Origin: Bythopirellula sp.
GTDB taxonomy: Bacteria > Planctomycetota > Planctomycetia > Pirellulales > Lacipirellulaceae
DNA: 64,000 nucleotides
Reading direction: 5' to 3'
NCBI GenBank assembly: GCA_028285205.1
Contig: JANQQA010000208.1
Coordinates: forward strand, 60,803 to 124,802
Part shown: piece by piece, positions 1 through 9,140 of the stretch
How the letters are laid out: the number at the start of each line of letters is the position of its first letter
Position numbering within the stretch: position 1 is the stretch's first letter
Notes under the pieces: model-generated
The model's input: the letters and a program-made list of their open reading frames with translations, nothing else
Databases searched by the model: none
What the model was told of the DNA's origin: nothing
Made by a program: the position numbers and the translations under genes

Positions 1-1
1 G

Positions 2-1198
2 GGCGATCTGCTGCTGGTCTACTACTTTGGCGAAGAAGCGGGCTATCTCATTTCAATGAGTCGAAAAGGGGAGAAGCTCACGCGTTTGGACGTCGATACA
101 GACCAGGCAGCGGTACTGGAGATCGACTCCGGTCCCCTATCCGCAGATCAGCTCAAGGACCTTTTATCGGGCAACGATTCGAGTTTGCTTTCACGATTAC
201 GGACCCAGCAGCTCGACGTTGCGACGGAGAAAAAGCTCGCATCGCTGGCGCGAGTGTTGCTGCCGGGAGATTTGCTCCGCTCACTCTCGAGCGGTCAGGT
301 GAATCACCTGCTCATTGTGCCCGACGGCCCACTTGCCCTGTTGCCCTTCGAAACGCTGGTCGTCGAGACTAAGCCGAAGACGAGCTTCCTGCTCGATCGC
401 GGCCCGCCGATCGACTACGGCCCGTCGACGGCGGTCATGCTGAATTTAGGGCGGCGCGTCTCTAGTGCAAATTCTGCACCGACGTCGATCTTGACGGTCG
501 GGAACCCTTCTTACGGTCCCGCCTCTGACTCCGACGACTCCACCATGCTTGCTGGCCTGACGACTCGTTCGTCTTATCGGGCTGCCGGCGGAAGACTTGC
601 GCCACTTCCGTTTTCTGGCCGTGAAGTGGAATGGGTCGAGAGTACGTTCAAAAAGCAAGGTGTCGACAGTCAACGCTTTGAGGGTGCGAATGCCACGGAG
701 GCAAACATTCGCGAGGCCGTCAGAGGACGTCAGATCATTCACTTCGCGTGTCACGGTTTAGTGGATCAGAGCTTTGGGAACTTCTTCGGCTCGCTCGCGC
801 TATCCCCGGGCTCAGAGTCGGCGAACTCCTCTGACGACGGTTTCTTGACACTGCCGGAGATTTGCAGTCTGGATCTGAACGGGTGCGAGTTGGCGATCCT
901 CAGTGCTTGTGATACGAACTACGGTCCTCAGCAACAGGGCGAGGGTGTTTGGAGCCTGTCGCGAGGATTCCTCGTCGCTGGGTCGCAGCGGGTGGTAGCA
1001 AGCAGTTGGCTGGTAGACGACGAAGCAGCCGCCAGTATTGTCAGCGTATTCTGCAGCTATATCGCCCAAGCGAAGGCAAAAGGAGAAAAGCCGGACTACG
1101 CCAGAGCTTTGCACGAAGCCAAGCGTTGGGCTCGAAAACAATCCAAATGGAGCAACCCGTACTACTGGGGAACATTTGTCCTAGTAGGACCAGGGTAG
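2..1198 (+). CDS. CHAT domain protein, 5' end outside window
   Basis: CHAT is a caspase-like cysteine protease fold. The reading frame is open from base 2, and the residues before the first in-window ATG (56) read like the normal CHAT lead-in (DLLLVYYFGEE...GYLIS). The gene therefore starts upstream of the window, probably with a TPR or other N-terminal region that cannot be seen. The catalytic pair is clear, counted from the ATG at 56: His233 in HFACHG and Cys285 in LSACDT. They are followed by the typical GEGVWSLSRGF and VASSWLVDD segments and a final NPYYWGTFVLVG. No signal peptide can be judged. The gene lies 46 bp upstream of two exported caspase-fold proteins on the same strand, so the three may form an operon. 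Substrate and role are unknown. CHAT proteins elsewhere act in regulated proteolysis, including bacterial immunity, but nothing here proves that role. Confidence 0.9.
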   Translation, partial: GDLLLVYYFGEEAGYLISMSRKGEKLTRLDVDTDQAAVLEIDSGPLSADQLKDLLSGNDSSLLSRLRTQQLDVATEKKLASLARVLLPGDLLRSLSSGQVNHLLIVPDGPLALLPFETLVVETKPKTSFLLDRGPPIDYGPSTAVMLNLGRRVSSANSAPTSILTVGNPSYGPASDSDDSTMLAGLTTRSSYRAAGGRLAPLPFSGREVEWVESTFKKQGVDSQRFEGANATEANIREAVRGRQIIHFACHGLVDQSFGNFFGSLALSPGSESANSSDDGFLTLPEICSLDLNGCELAILSACDTNYGPQQQGEGVWSLSRGFLVAGSQRVVASSWLVDDEAAASIVSVFCSYIAQAKAKGEKPDYARALHEAKRWARKQSKWSNPYYWGTFVLVGPG

Positions 1199-1244
1199 TT
1201 ACGAATAGAAGGCTTGGCTCGCAGATCGAAACTCAAGAGGACGA

Positions 1245-2828
1245 ATGAACCAAATGGGACCTTCATCGATGTCTAGTTTATCCGCAGTGGCAAGGTACTT
1301 CTTCGCGGTACATCTAGTGGCAGTCTTATCGCTTGGTTCGCCGTCGGTTTATGGTCAGAGTGCATCCAACACAGGTTCGTTGGACCAAGTCCAAAATTCG
1401 GCTCCATCGTTTATGGTGCGCGTTGGCGTCGATAAGCCATCGCATACCTATCACGACGGCGAAGTGCTGAAGCTCACTGCCACGTCCGAGCGTGCTGGAT
1501 ATCTATACGCCTACTATCAGCAAGCCGATGGGGCGACCTACCAGATCTATCCGAACAAAGCGCAATCGGACAATCGAATCGCTGCACGTATGCCGATTCA
1601 ACTGCCAACAGCCGAAGATCGTTTTCGCTGGGTCGTCGCGCCCCCGTTTGGCGAGGAGAGCATCAAAGCGGTCGTGTCCACCGAAAAACTGAGTGCGGTG
1701 GACAAGGAGCAACTCGAAGCAAATCTCTTTTCACCAGTCAATGAAGAGCAACTTAAGGGCCTACGCACCGAGCTGCTCACCAAGTCTCCCTCAAGCTGGG
1801 CAGAACACTCAGTGAACGTGACGACGCTTCCCGCAGCCGCGCCTCCGAAACCAGCTAACAAACGGTTTGGAGTTTTCTGCGGTGTTTCTGAGCACCGTTA
1901 TCACTACGTGATCAAGGCCGTGACGGAAGGGAAAGAAGGTCTCGACATTCCCGGTTGCGATCGCGATGCAGCTACACTTGGCGAACTACTGACTACCACT
2001 GGTGGTCTTGAGCGAGCAAGAATATTTGTTAACAAGCAGGCTACACGCGCTAACTTCGAACAAGCGGTTACGCAATGGCTGCCCTCAGTCTCGAAGCCGG
2101 GTGACGAAGTGTTCATCTTTTTCTCGGGCCACACCGGGCAGATCCCCGACGATGCAAACGACGAGGGCGACGGTCAGGACGAGATCTTGTTGACGCACGA
2201 TTTCGCCGGTCCGGCAATGCTAACTTACCTGTTCCAGCAGCAACAAGCGAACAAGCTCGATCAAGCTGGGCTCGAGCGATTCAAGCAGCTGGTGTTGATC
2301 TCTGGCATTAAGCCCGGGGCAGCAGAACAACCTTCGGACGAACAGATCGCTAGCAATCTCATGCGGAGTACGGGCGTTTCCGACGATTTGCTAGGGCGAT
2401 GGGTGCAGTCTCTCGACGGCCGCCGAGTGATCGTGATTCTCGACACGTGCTATTCTGGTGGCTACGCCAATGTCGAGAAGAGTTTTTCCGCCGCAGACGT
2501 TCAGGACAAGATCGATTTTCTCGACACTGAACTGGGGCGGTTGAAAGATATCGGTCAGAGCGATGCGCTGCTGCTAGGATCCTCGAGCGTGAAGAAGGAA
2601 TCGCGATTCCGCAGCGACGATTTCCCAGATGGCAGGGGGCCGCTCGGCGCGATGACTTCGTTTCTGGTTGAAGCGTTGATCGAGCCTTCGGACAGCATCT
2701 CGATGCAAGATGCTTTCGAGCATTGCCAAAACGGAATGAGTGCCTATTTTCAGAGCTTCCCCGAAGAATTCCGACATGCCCCGGTTCTGATCGGCGAGAA
2801 TAGCGACCAGATCATGCTGAGGCCCTAG
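1245..2828 (+). CDS. Exported caspase-family (C14) protein with DUF4384-like domain
   Basis: A 527-residue protein. The ATG at 1245 follows an AGAGGA ribosome-binding site. An N-terminal hydrophobic stretch (about residues 12-36, ending VYGQSA) looks like a Sec signal peptide. Residues about 60-150 resemble DUF4384, a beta-rich domain often paired with caspases (GEVLKLTATSERAGYLYAYY, then a YPN segment). The caspase p20-like domain begins near 205. It carries His296 in FFSGHTGQ and Cys402 in ILDTCYSGG, so both catalytic residues are present. Between them is a DD/DEGDGQDE acidic segment that could bind metal as in calcium-dependent metacaspases (inference). A PDGRGPLGAMTSFLVEAL segment resembles the p10-like region. 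The gene sits between the CHAT gene and a second caspase gene, with only a short gap to each. Confidence 0.88.
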   Translation: MNQMGPSSMSSLSAVARYFFAVHLVAVLSLGSPSVYGQSASNTGSLDQVQNSAPSFMVRVGVDKPSHTYHDGEVLKLTATSERAGYLYAYYQQADGATYQIYPNKAQSDNRIAARMPIQLPTAEDRFRWVVAPPFGEESIKAVVSTEKLSAVDKEQLEANLFSPVNEEQLKGLRTELLTKSPSSWAEHSVNVTTLPAAAPPKPANKRFGVFCGVSEHRYHYVIKAVTEGKEGLDIPGCDRDAATLGELLTTTGGLERARIFVNKQATRANFEQAVTQWLPSVSKPGDEVFIFFSGHTGQIPDDANDEGDGQDEILLTHDFAGPAMLTYLFQQQQANKLDQAGLERFKQLVLISGIKPGAAEQPSDEQIASNLMRSTGVSDDLLGRWVQSLDGRRVIVILDTCYSGGYANVEKSFSAADVQDKIDFLDTELGRLKDIGQSDALLLGSSSVKKESRFRSDDFPDGRGPLGAMTSFLVEALIEPSDSISMQDAFEHCQNGMSAYFQSFPEEFRHAPVLIGENSDQIMLRP

Positions 2829-2882
2829 CTTCGTGTCGATCGTTCGCCAATGCATGTTCTCTTGCGACTGGAAACCCTAAGA

Positions 2883-4916
2883 ATGCTCAAGCGTACTTCC
2901 TCAACTCTGATTCCGCTGGTGATTGTCGTTTGCTTACTGCCCTCAAGCATTCACGCTCAAGTTAGTAATCAATCTACTGGCAACAGCTGGGCTCTGCTGA
3001 TGTCGGTTGAGCAGTACGACATGGCACCGTCCTTGCGATATACTTCCAACGACGTACTCGAGTTGACTGATGCCCTGACGCAGCGCGGATTCTACAACGC
3101 TCAGCAGCTTGCGACCCTCTACGACCGCGCTGAGGACAAGCAGTTTCTGCCGTCAAAAGAGAACATGATGCGCGAAATCGCCGCGTTTCTGGAGCGTCCT
3201 CAACCCGACGATAGCGTGCTGATCTACTTTTCTGGTCATGGATTTCGCGATGACTCGAACACACTATTCCTAGCTCCCAAAGATTGTGATCCCAAGAATC
3301 CGGCCGATACAGGTGTGCCAGCTCGTTGGCTTCGCCAGCAGCTCGCAAGTTGCCCAGCGAAGTTCAAATTGCTGGTACTTGATGCTTGCCACGCGGGAAA
3401 CGAGAAAGGCGACGACACCGATCGCGTTCGCTCGGACGAACTCGGAGACGTCTTCCGTGGTCTCGAAGGCGTCGCGACGATTGCCAGTTCCACCGGCGAT
3501 CAGAAGAGCCTGATGTGGGACGAGAAACGTCAGTCGTTGTTCAGTTACTGGCTCGTCCAAGCACTCAAAGGCCACGCCGATGGCAACAACGATGGCGTCG
3601 TCAGCTTCAGCGAGGTGTACCCCTACGTATATGGGCAGGTTAGCCGAACAGCGCAGGCGCGATTCCGCAGAAAGCAGCAGCCTGTGCGAATCGTCCGTAG
3701 TGGAACTCTCGGTGATCCCGCGATCAACCAACTAAGACCGCAGACGTTGAAACGGGTCTTAGCAGACACCGCCGAACAGATCGCTTGGGCTTTGGAATTC
3801 GACGAGCTAGACTCTGTAGGCGTCTTGGAGTTTTCGGGGCGGTCGAACAACACGGAGCTGCTCGGAGGAGACTTCGGGCTGCTTGGCAGCTATTGTGCCG
3901 AAGAGGTGAATCGCCAGCTTCTCACCCTCGGTGTAGGGCAGTTCAAAGTCGTCGACCGTCGTCGACTGCACGAAGCACTCTCGGAGCAGCGGTTCCGCCT
4001 GGCCGATCTCGCCTCGACGAAGTCGTTGGAATCGCTCGCCGATTCGGTAGGAGAAATGCCGGCACTCGTGCGCGGTTCCTTTCTGAATCGTTCCGGAGAA
4101 GTGATCAACATCCAGACCGAAGTTGTGCAGACTGGCGGAATAAGCCAGTCTGCAATGGCGGGAGGGGTTGCCGCGCTGAACGAATCGGAATGGGCGATGA
4201 TTGGCAAGAGTGCTGTCGTGACCGACCGTCGACCTCAGACGGACGAACAGACAGGCCAGTTTCTGACGACTAGCGCCACGGTCGTGCGGAACATGGAAGA
4301 AAACTCGCGCCAAGGGAACCCCGCGCTGTCGGAGAATTTTCCCTTTCGAGTTCGCGTGATGGTCAACAACGTCGAACGAAAACCGATCAGCAAAGGCAAC
4401 GATTTGGTCGTCCCGCTGGCTGAGGGTGAAATCTACTCCGTTTGGATCGACTATCGAGATGTAGGCCCCAATGCCGACAAACCCGTGTTCATGCGATTAC
4501 TCGTGGACGGTCTGAACACCATGCCGGAGAAGCTTTCGACCAAAGGAGTGCAAACTTGGGAATGGGGCAAGCGCGTTAACCTCAGCGAGGCCAGACACTG
4601 GGTCCTCGATCCATCCAAGCGACGCACTTGGGCCATCAAAGGGTTTTACACGGGAGTTGGCACCGGCAGTGATACGTACCGTGAGTTCACGGTGGTCGAC
4701 GCACAGCAATCGCTCGCAGCAAGGCAACACTTCAGCGAGAACATCGGATTGATCACTGCTGCGTTTTACGAGCGCGAAGGTGGGCAACGTGCTGTCGGAA
4801 CAACGGGCGGTACCGAACGAGAGGAGCAGGTCGGGCTCTACCGCAAGGGTGGATCGGTGGGCAATCTACTGGGAGTGATCCACATCCGCTACGTCTCGCC
4901 CGATGCGCTGCGTTAA
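2883..4916 (+). CDS. Exported caspase-family protein with C-terminal CsgG/FlgO-like region
   Basis: A 677-residue protein. The ATG at 2883 is preferred over the ATG at 2850 because GGAAA lies at a suitable distance upstream and the product then begins with a clean signal peptide (MLKRTSSTLIPLVIVVCLL...IHAQ). The caspase domain spans about residues 30-270. His119 is in YFSGHG and Cys169 is in VLDACHAG, so both catalytic residues are present. A later segment (about 300-430) contains VVDRRRLHEALSEQ and a LVRGSFL strand. It resembles the nucleoside-hydrolase-like fold of CsgG/FlgO-type lipoprotein domains; this is a pattern match by eye and less certain. The C-terminal third has a beta-rich region like the DUF4384 seen in the upstream neighbour (VRVMVNNVERKPISKGNDLVVPLAEGE). 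It probably acts outside the cytoplasmic membrane. Confidence 0.85.
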   Translation: MLKRTSSTLIPLVIVVCLLPSSIHAQVSNQSTGNSWALLMSVEQYDMAPSLRYTSNDVLELTDALTQRGFYNAQQLATLYDRAEDKQFLPSKENMMREIAAFLERPQPDDSVLIYFSGHGFRDDSNTLFLAPKDCDPKNPADTGVPARWLRQQLASCPAKFKLLVLDACHAGNEKGDDTDRVRSDELGDVFRGLEGVATIASSTGDQKSLMWDEKRQSLFSYWLVQALKGHADGNNDGVVSFSEVYPYVYGQVSRTAQARFRRKQQPVRIVRSGTLGDPAINQLRPQTLKRVLADTAEQIAWALEFDELDSVGVLEFSGRSNNTELLGGDFGLLGSYCAEEVNRQLLTLGVGQFKVVDRRRLHEALSEQRFRLADLASTKSLESLADSVGEMPALVRGSFLNRSGEVINIQTEVVQTGGISQSAMAGGVAALNESEWAMIGKSAVVTDRRPQTDEQTGQFLTTSATVVRNMEENSRQGNPALSENFPFRVRVMVNNVERKPISKGNDLVVPLAEGEIYSVWIDYRDVGPNADKPVFMRLLVDGLNTMPEKLSTKGVQTWEWGKRVNLSEARHWVLDPSKRRTWAIKGFYTGVGTGSDTYREFTVVDAQQSLAARQHFSENIGLITAAFYEREGGQRAVGTTGGTEREEQVGLYRKGGSVGNLLGVIHIRYVSPDALR

Positions 4917-5003
4917 GCTCAACTCTTGCTCTGCATGATCCCAGACGCGCTCGAACGCCGATGTGAGCAAATAACGCATTGACGGTTCTCGCAAAGACCA
5001 ATA

Positions 5004-5037
5004 GCGAACGCCGAGGGCGCTGACCCTCGGCGTTCGC
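5004..5037. terminator. Hairpin between convergent genes, likely bidirectional terminator
   Basis: A perfect 14-bp inverted repeat: 5004-5017 (GCGAACGCCGAGGG) pairs with 5024-5037, with a 6-nt loop. It lies in the 157-bp gap between the end of the second caspase gene (4916) and the end of the convergent PEP-CTERM gene (5074). There is no strong T-run, so it may act as a stem-only terminator or an mRNA-stabilising hairpin. Confidence 0.6.
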
Positions 5038-5073
5038 CTCAGTTTCAATTTGAAAGTCAATCGCCGGCTACTC

Positions 5074-7230
5074 CTAGCGACCAGTTCTCTCCCGAAGCCT
5101 CAAGCAGCAGTTGGCGGCTAAGGCCACACCCAACAACCCGAACGTAGCTGGTTCAGGCACAGCCTGTAGGCTTGATTGCACAGAGGTGTCACCGCCTGCG
5201 TAATTGTTCTGCCATGCCAGCAGATCCTCCGCGCTTAGCGCCTCTGGCGAATCGCCTCGTTGCCACCCGAGGTAATCTTGACCGTCGATGTCAAAATCAC
5301 CGTCGAAGTCACCACTTTTGCCGAGAGCCGAACTCGTCTGTAAGATTACACCACTCAACCCCCAACCATCTCCTCGGAGGTGCTCCAGCATAACTTCGGA
5401 ACCCGCAGGAATATCAAGATCCAATTCCATTGCGAATAGCCCATCAACCACGTTCTCAGTCGAAACACTTGAGTAGCCTAGTCGCATTTCGAGCTCAAGG
5501 GAATCGACCTTCAATCGCAGCTCGTCGTCTGGACCGAAGTCAGTGAGCACCAATGTGTCGAACAAAGTGTCGTGAGCGGTCTTGAGCAGCAGAGCTTCCC
5601 GCTGATCCACAAGGTGTGAGTAGTTGTCGGCTGAAGGATTGTTGACTCCAAGCGAATGTCCATAGTTCTGCCCCAATGGGACTCGCTCGCCCGATGGATC
5701 TAATCCGCGGATCCACATTCCGCCATGATCTGCAGGCCCATCCCGATCCACGCAATCGAGCGGAGACGCACATTGGGGATAGAAAATCGCCTCGCTCAGC
5801 CTTGCATCCTCCACATTCGGACCGCCGAATTTTCCGCTCGCGTCGATGGAGAACTCAGGGATGTCGGTGACAAACACCGCGTCATTTACTTTCGGTCCAG
5901 CTGTGTTGAGTCCAGCATGGAACGTCAGCGTCGCACCGACACGAGCGCTGAATGGATTCGTGTGAGTCAGCATAGCTTGATGGCCGATGTCCAGTTTTCC
6001 GACGGTGTACTGGCTGTTCCCAGCTGGAACCATTGCTGGAGTGATGTACTGCGGATAATAGACACCTTGGATTGACATCCCCAGCGTGGTATCGCCACTA
6101 CTATGAATCTCTTCGAAGAATACATGCCCAAAACCATCGGCAGCGACATCGCCATAGCCAATCCCATTTGGGGTGGTCCGTCGATTTGCCAGCGCTGTGT
6201 GCTGAACGCTTGAGGGATTACCAGGATTCGCAAGTAGCCGGCCATGGCCATAGTACACATTGTCGCCGGATGCCGAATTGTTCGTCGAGTACGACCAGAC
6301 CGCGCCTCTGCCGTGGGAGACTGGCTGTGATTCGTACGCTGCGGGGGCAGAATATTGAAACAGTTGCCCATCGTCGGCCGTGTCGTTGCTGATAGCGATG
6401 TGTTCAAACGACAAACTGGGGCTGACAGTACCGTTTAGGTTGCGAGTAAATGTGCGACGAACGATTCCGTTGTTGGGCGAATTTGGTTGATGATTGTGCC
6501 CGCGGAAGACTACGCTGCCACCTGTGTTGGAGACCCCCAGGTCGGTTTGCGAGCCGAACTGACCTGATCCGATGTAATTGAACCCTTCCGTCGGAGCGAC
6601 AATTGGCGATCTTATTCCCGTCTGCAAATCGTGAATTACAATCCCAGTTCCAAGAGATGTGCCAATCGAAGTAGTTTCGGCAAACGTCACTTGCAGGCCC
6701 TCCGCAATGGGCGCGCCGATGAAAATACTACCTGGACTTGGCGCCAGCGATGCGTAGTCGGAGGGAATCTGTGGCGTAGGTGTATTCGTGAGCAACGAAG
6801 CTTGTCGATGTACCGTGTTTCCTGCCGACGGATACTTGAGTTGTCCGAAGGACGGATTCGGAAAAAAAGTATAGCCGCCGGGGTCGCAGTCGCCCTGACA
6901 ATTTGCGAACGAGAGCACGCCATCGCCTAGCGAATTGGGCGCATTGAGCGCGTGGTCGACGGCCAGATTGTGTCTTCCATTGACGCCGTAAGAATTGATC
7001 GACGGAACGCCGAGTCTGCCGTAGATCTGATTGGGGGACTGGGGAACCAACGTTCCTTCTTCAGCCACTTTGTGGAATTTCACGGCGAACGCAGAATTGT
7101 TCGCAACCTGCAAAAATGTCGACAGAACTAGAAGGAAGCTAGCTCTACGCAATGCAAACGCAATCGTGAAGCTACTGGCAAACGGACTAGTTGTACTGCA
7201 TGCTGAGTTCTTCGTTTTTGAAAGTTTCAT
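5074..7230 (-). CDS. PEP-CTERM exported protein with dockerin-like segment, function unknown
   Basis: A 718-residue protein. The start is supported by AGGAG about 10 bp before the ATG. A long N-terminal region with a hydrophobic core (about residues 25-49, ending NSAFA) is a signal peptide. Most of the protein is Gly/Asn/Ser-rich and beta-rich, with no enzymatic motif recognised. Near residues 640-680 there is a GDFDGDFDIDGQDYLGW segment. It resembles a dockerin type I/EF-hand-like calcium loop, which in planctomycete PEP-CTERM proteins often precedes the sorting signal. The C-terminus has VPEPATFGLLG, a hydrophobic stretch and a basic tail (RLRERTGR), which is the classic exosortase signal. 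It is expected to be surface-associated. It is the leftmost of four minus-strand PEP-CTERM genes but is separated from the next by about 650 bp. Confidence 0.85.
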   Translation of the reverse strand: MKLSKTKNSACSTTSPFASSFTIAFALRRASFLLVLSTFLQVANNSAFAVKFHKVAEEGTLVPQSPNQIYGRLGVPSINSYGVNGRHNLAVDHALNAPNSLGDGVLSFANCQGDCDPGGYTFFPNPSFGQLKYPSAGNTVHRQASLLTNTPTPQIPSDYASLAPSPGSIFIGAPIAEGLQVTFAETTSIGTSLGTGIVIHDLQTGIRSPIVAPTEGFNYIGSGQFGSQTDLGVSNTGGSVVFRGHNHQPNSPNNGIVRRTFTRNLNGTVSPSLSFEHIAISNDTADDGQLFQYSAPAAYESQPVSHGRGAVWSYSTNNSASGDNVYYGHGRLLANPGNPSSVQHTALANRRTTPNGIGYGDVAADGFGHVFFEEIHSSGDTTLGMSIQGVYYPQYITPAMVPAGNSQYTVGKLDIGHQAMLTHTNPFSARVGATLTFHAGLNTAGPKVNDAVFVTDIPEFSIDASGKFGGPNVEDARLSEAIFYPQCASPLDCVDRDGPADHGGMWIRGLDPSGERVPLGQNYGHSLGVNNPSADNYSHLVDQREALLLKTAHDTLFDTLVLTDFGPDDELRLKVDSLELEMRLGYSSVSTENVVDGLFAMELDLDIPAGSEVMLEHLRGDGWGLSGVILQTSSALGKSGDFDGDFDIDGQDYLGWQRGDSPEALSAEDLLAWQNNYAGGDTSVQSSLQAVPEPATFGLLGVALAANCCLRLRERTGR

Positions 7231-7886
7231 CTCACTGACTCCTGTGGAAACGGAAAGTAAAGTCTCGAAGGAACGTTCTTCACCCTGACATGCGACATCC
7301 GCAACTGAATCTTCCAGGCAAGTCCTGAATTTCTCGCGGCTCCGCGTCGGCGAAGGGTCACGTTCCCTCGGAAGCTATGGTAGATATGCCAACGCAATGA
7401 AATGCGCGCGCGGAATTCTCCGTAGCGAGGACTTTTCTGCATACAGTCTCATCCGCAACAAGAAGCCGGATTTGAGCCGATCGACGCTGGACGCGGGTAC
7501 GACAAGCGCGATCGCCAACCTAGGCTTTCCGACACCAGCGCGAGTCGGCTCGAGTTTGCGGAACTGCTGAGAAAAGCGTTCCAAGTGCAGCGGGTGGAAT
7601 GTCCCGCCGTCGCGTGAGTGCCGCTCGATTCACGCGGTCACCTCAAAGCTCGCGCTACTGGTCCTTGGAAATTGTCGGGCGAGCAGAAAACCTCCGGGCC
7701 GACCGCGCATCGCATGCCATCGGACGACCTTGTAGTAGACTCTCGTCCGGGCGTTCTTCCCAATTTGCTCGGGCGATTTTCGCCAGCTGTCGCACTACAG
7801 GGTGAAGGTGAATATTGTGAGCGGAGACCCAAAACCGTGTTCTGGATTCGCGTGTCGGCGACATGAGACTGAGAGCCAGAGGCGAC
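7231..7886. other. Intergenic stretch, no gene recognised
   Basis: About 656 bp between two minus-strand PEP-CTERM genes. Short open frames exist on both strands, but none has a ribosome-binding site or a recognisable protein pattern. It presumably carries the promoter of the 5074-7230 gene and the terminator of the gene ending at 7887. No clear hairpin or promoter was identified. Confidence 0.5.
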
Positions 7887-9140
7887 TCATCCGTTTGTCG
7901 AGAGACTTCGTGCCCTTACTCCGGCTCCGAGAACCATAAGGGCCGTGAGCGCTAACGTGGTTGGTTCAGGGACTTGGGACGCAACAATTCCTGCACTAGC
8001 TGTGCCAGCTCCGTAGTTCCCGGTCCAATCAGCTAACGTGCCAACTCCAGGATCACGTTGCAACAGTAGAAAGTCGCTGCCGTCGACGTCTGTGTCGAGA
8101 TCGAAGTCACCATCCTGACCGATCTGCGGAACGATTGTGTCGAAACCAATGTCTCGCAGGAACGCGAGATCGAGTGCGGTCAATTCCTCGCGAACGCCAG
8201 TCGTAATGTTTCCGTCGAGCGAGACGTCCTGGACGGACCCGTCCGTGATACTGATACTCTGAGTGCCAGAAAGTATGCGCGTCGGCAGGCTCGGATCGAG
8301 AACACTTTCACCTGAGCCGAGCAATTCGATCACCTCCGATCCCAACCAGTCGGTTCCGTTGGCTTGCGTCTCAAAAGAATCCGAGGTGCCAAAGCCAATC
8401 GCGGTGGCGATTTCATTCACCGCGACTGAGAACAGATCGATCTTGTTCGCTGCGACCGGAGTGTTGTGATCTACGTGCCAGAAGTCTAACAGTTGCTGCG
8501 TCGAATCGTTCTGATCGTCGTTATTAGTGTCGACGTCAAACGCCACGCCACCGAATGAGCTTCGAAAGCGAATCGCGTTGACATCCACGCCTCCCAGATT
8601 GTCGACCCCCTCGAACAGTTGTCCGATCAGAGCCCCGCCGTCGGATCGGTTCATTTCGTCATCCGCCACTCCAGCCACGGCCTGGATAGCTCCTCCGTTG
8701 AGAGGTCCGCCCCCTAAAATCGACGCGTTGATGGACGCGCTGGCGCCGCTGGGAACGCCCTGCCCCACGGAAATCCCATCGAGCGGTTGGGCGTCAATGA
8801 ATACCTTGACTGTGTCCGCAGCCAGGAACGGAATCGAAACTTCGGTTGGCAAGTTACCAATCGGTTCGTTCGTGAATCGATCCCTGAACGTAAAGTCCCA
8901 ATCCAGCGTAGCCGTGGTATTTCCGACGGTAGCTTCGAAACTCACTTGATCAATTTCCGTCAGCGTCGAGGTGATCGCGTCACTGACATGTTGAGCTGCT
9001 GCCTCGATCGCCGCGGTGGCTTCGCTATTCTGCGAAAAGAACGTATCTCCTAAGAACTCTACCTCGACATTGATTGCCTGAGCGGTATTGGCCGTTACTA
9101 CAATCAGGCACGCTAGAGTCAGTCGATCGAACAACTTCAC
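7887..9140 (-). CDS. PEP-CTERM pseudo-metalloprotease (zinc motif degenerate)
   Basis: A 417-residue protein with a GTG start at 9140, preceded by GGAGAG. It has a signal peptide (about residues 1-22, ending AQA). The overall pattern matches the planctomycete PEP-CTERM metalloprotease-like proteins that carry a metzincin-type HExxHxxG motif after a DLFSVA strand. Here that site reads N242-E-I-A-T246-A-I-G249. The Glu and Gly are retained, but both zinc-binding histidines are replaced by Asn and Thr. The usual downstream LDLAFLRDIGFD segment is present. A Ca-loop-like GDFDLDTDVDGSDFLLLQRD follows near 370, then VPEPTTLALTAL and a basic tail. It is therefore predicted to be exported, surface-anchored and not a classical zinc protease. 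It is translationally coupled to the upstream gene: the GTG overlaps the TGA of 9137-10039. Confidence 0.82.
   Translation of the reverse strand: MKLFDRLTLACLIVVTANTAQAINVEVEFLGDTFFSQNSEATAAIEAAAQHVSDAITSTLTEIDQVSFEATVGNTTATLDWDFTFRDRFTNEPIGNLPTEVSIPFLAADTVKVFIDAQPLDGISVGQGVPSGASASINASILGGGPLNGGAIQAVAGVADDEMNRSDGGALIGQLFEGVDNLGGVDVNAIRFRSSFGGVAFDVDTNNDDQNDSTQQLLDFWHVDHNTPVAANKIDLFSVAVNEIATAIGFGTSDSFETQANGTDWLGSEVIELLGSGESVLDPSLPTRILSGTQSISITDGSVQDVSLDGNITTGVREELTALDLAFLRDIGFDTIVPQIGQDGDFDLDTDVDGSDFLLLQRDPGVGTLADWTGNYGAGTASAGIVASQVPEPTTLALTALMVLGAGVRARSLSTNG

Noticed and set aside
812..1141. 109-codon minus-strand frame inside the CHAT gene
   Set aside because: It overlaps the CHAT catalytic region entirely, has no ribosome-binding site, and looks like a shadow frame.
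8403..8420. A frameshift or base error destroying an HExxH motif
   Set aside because: The reading frame is intact on both sides and two separate His positions differ, so a single error cannot explain it. It was kept as a real degenerate site.
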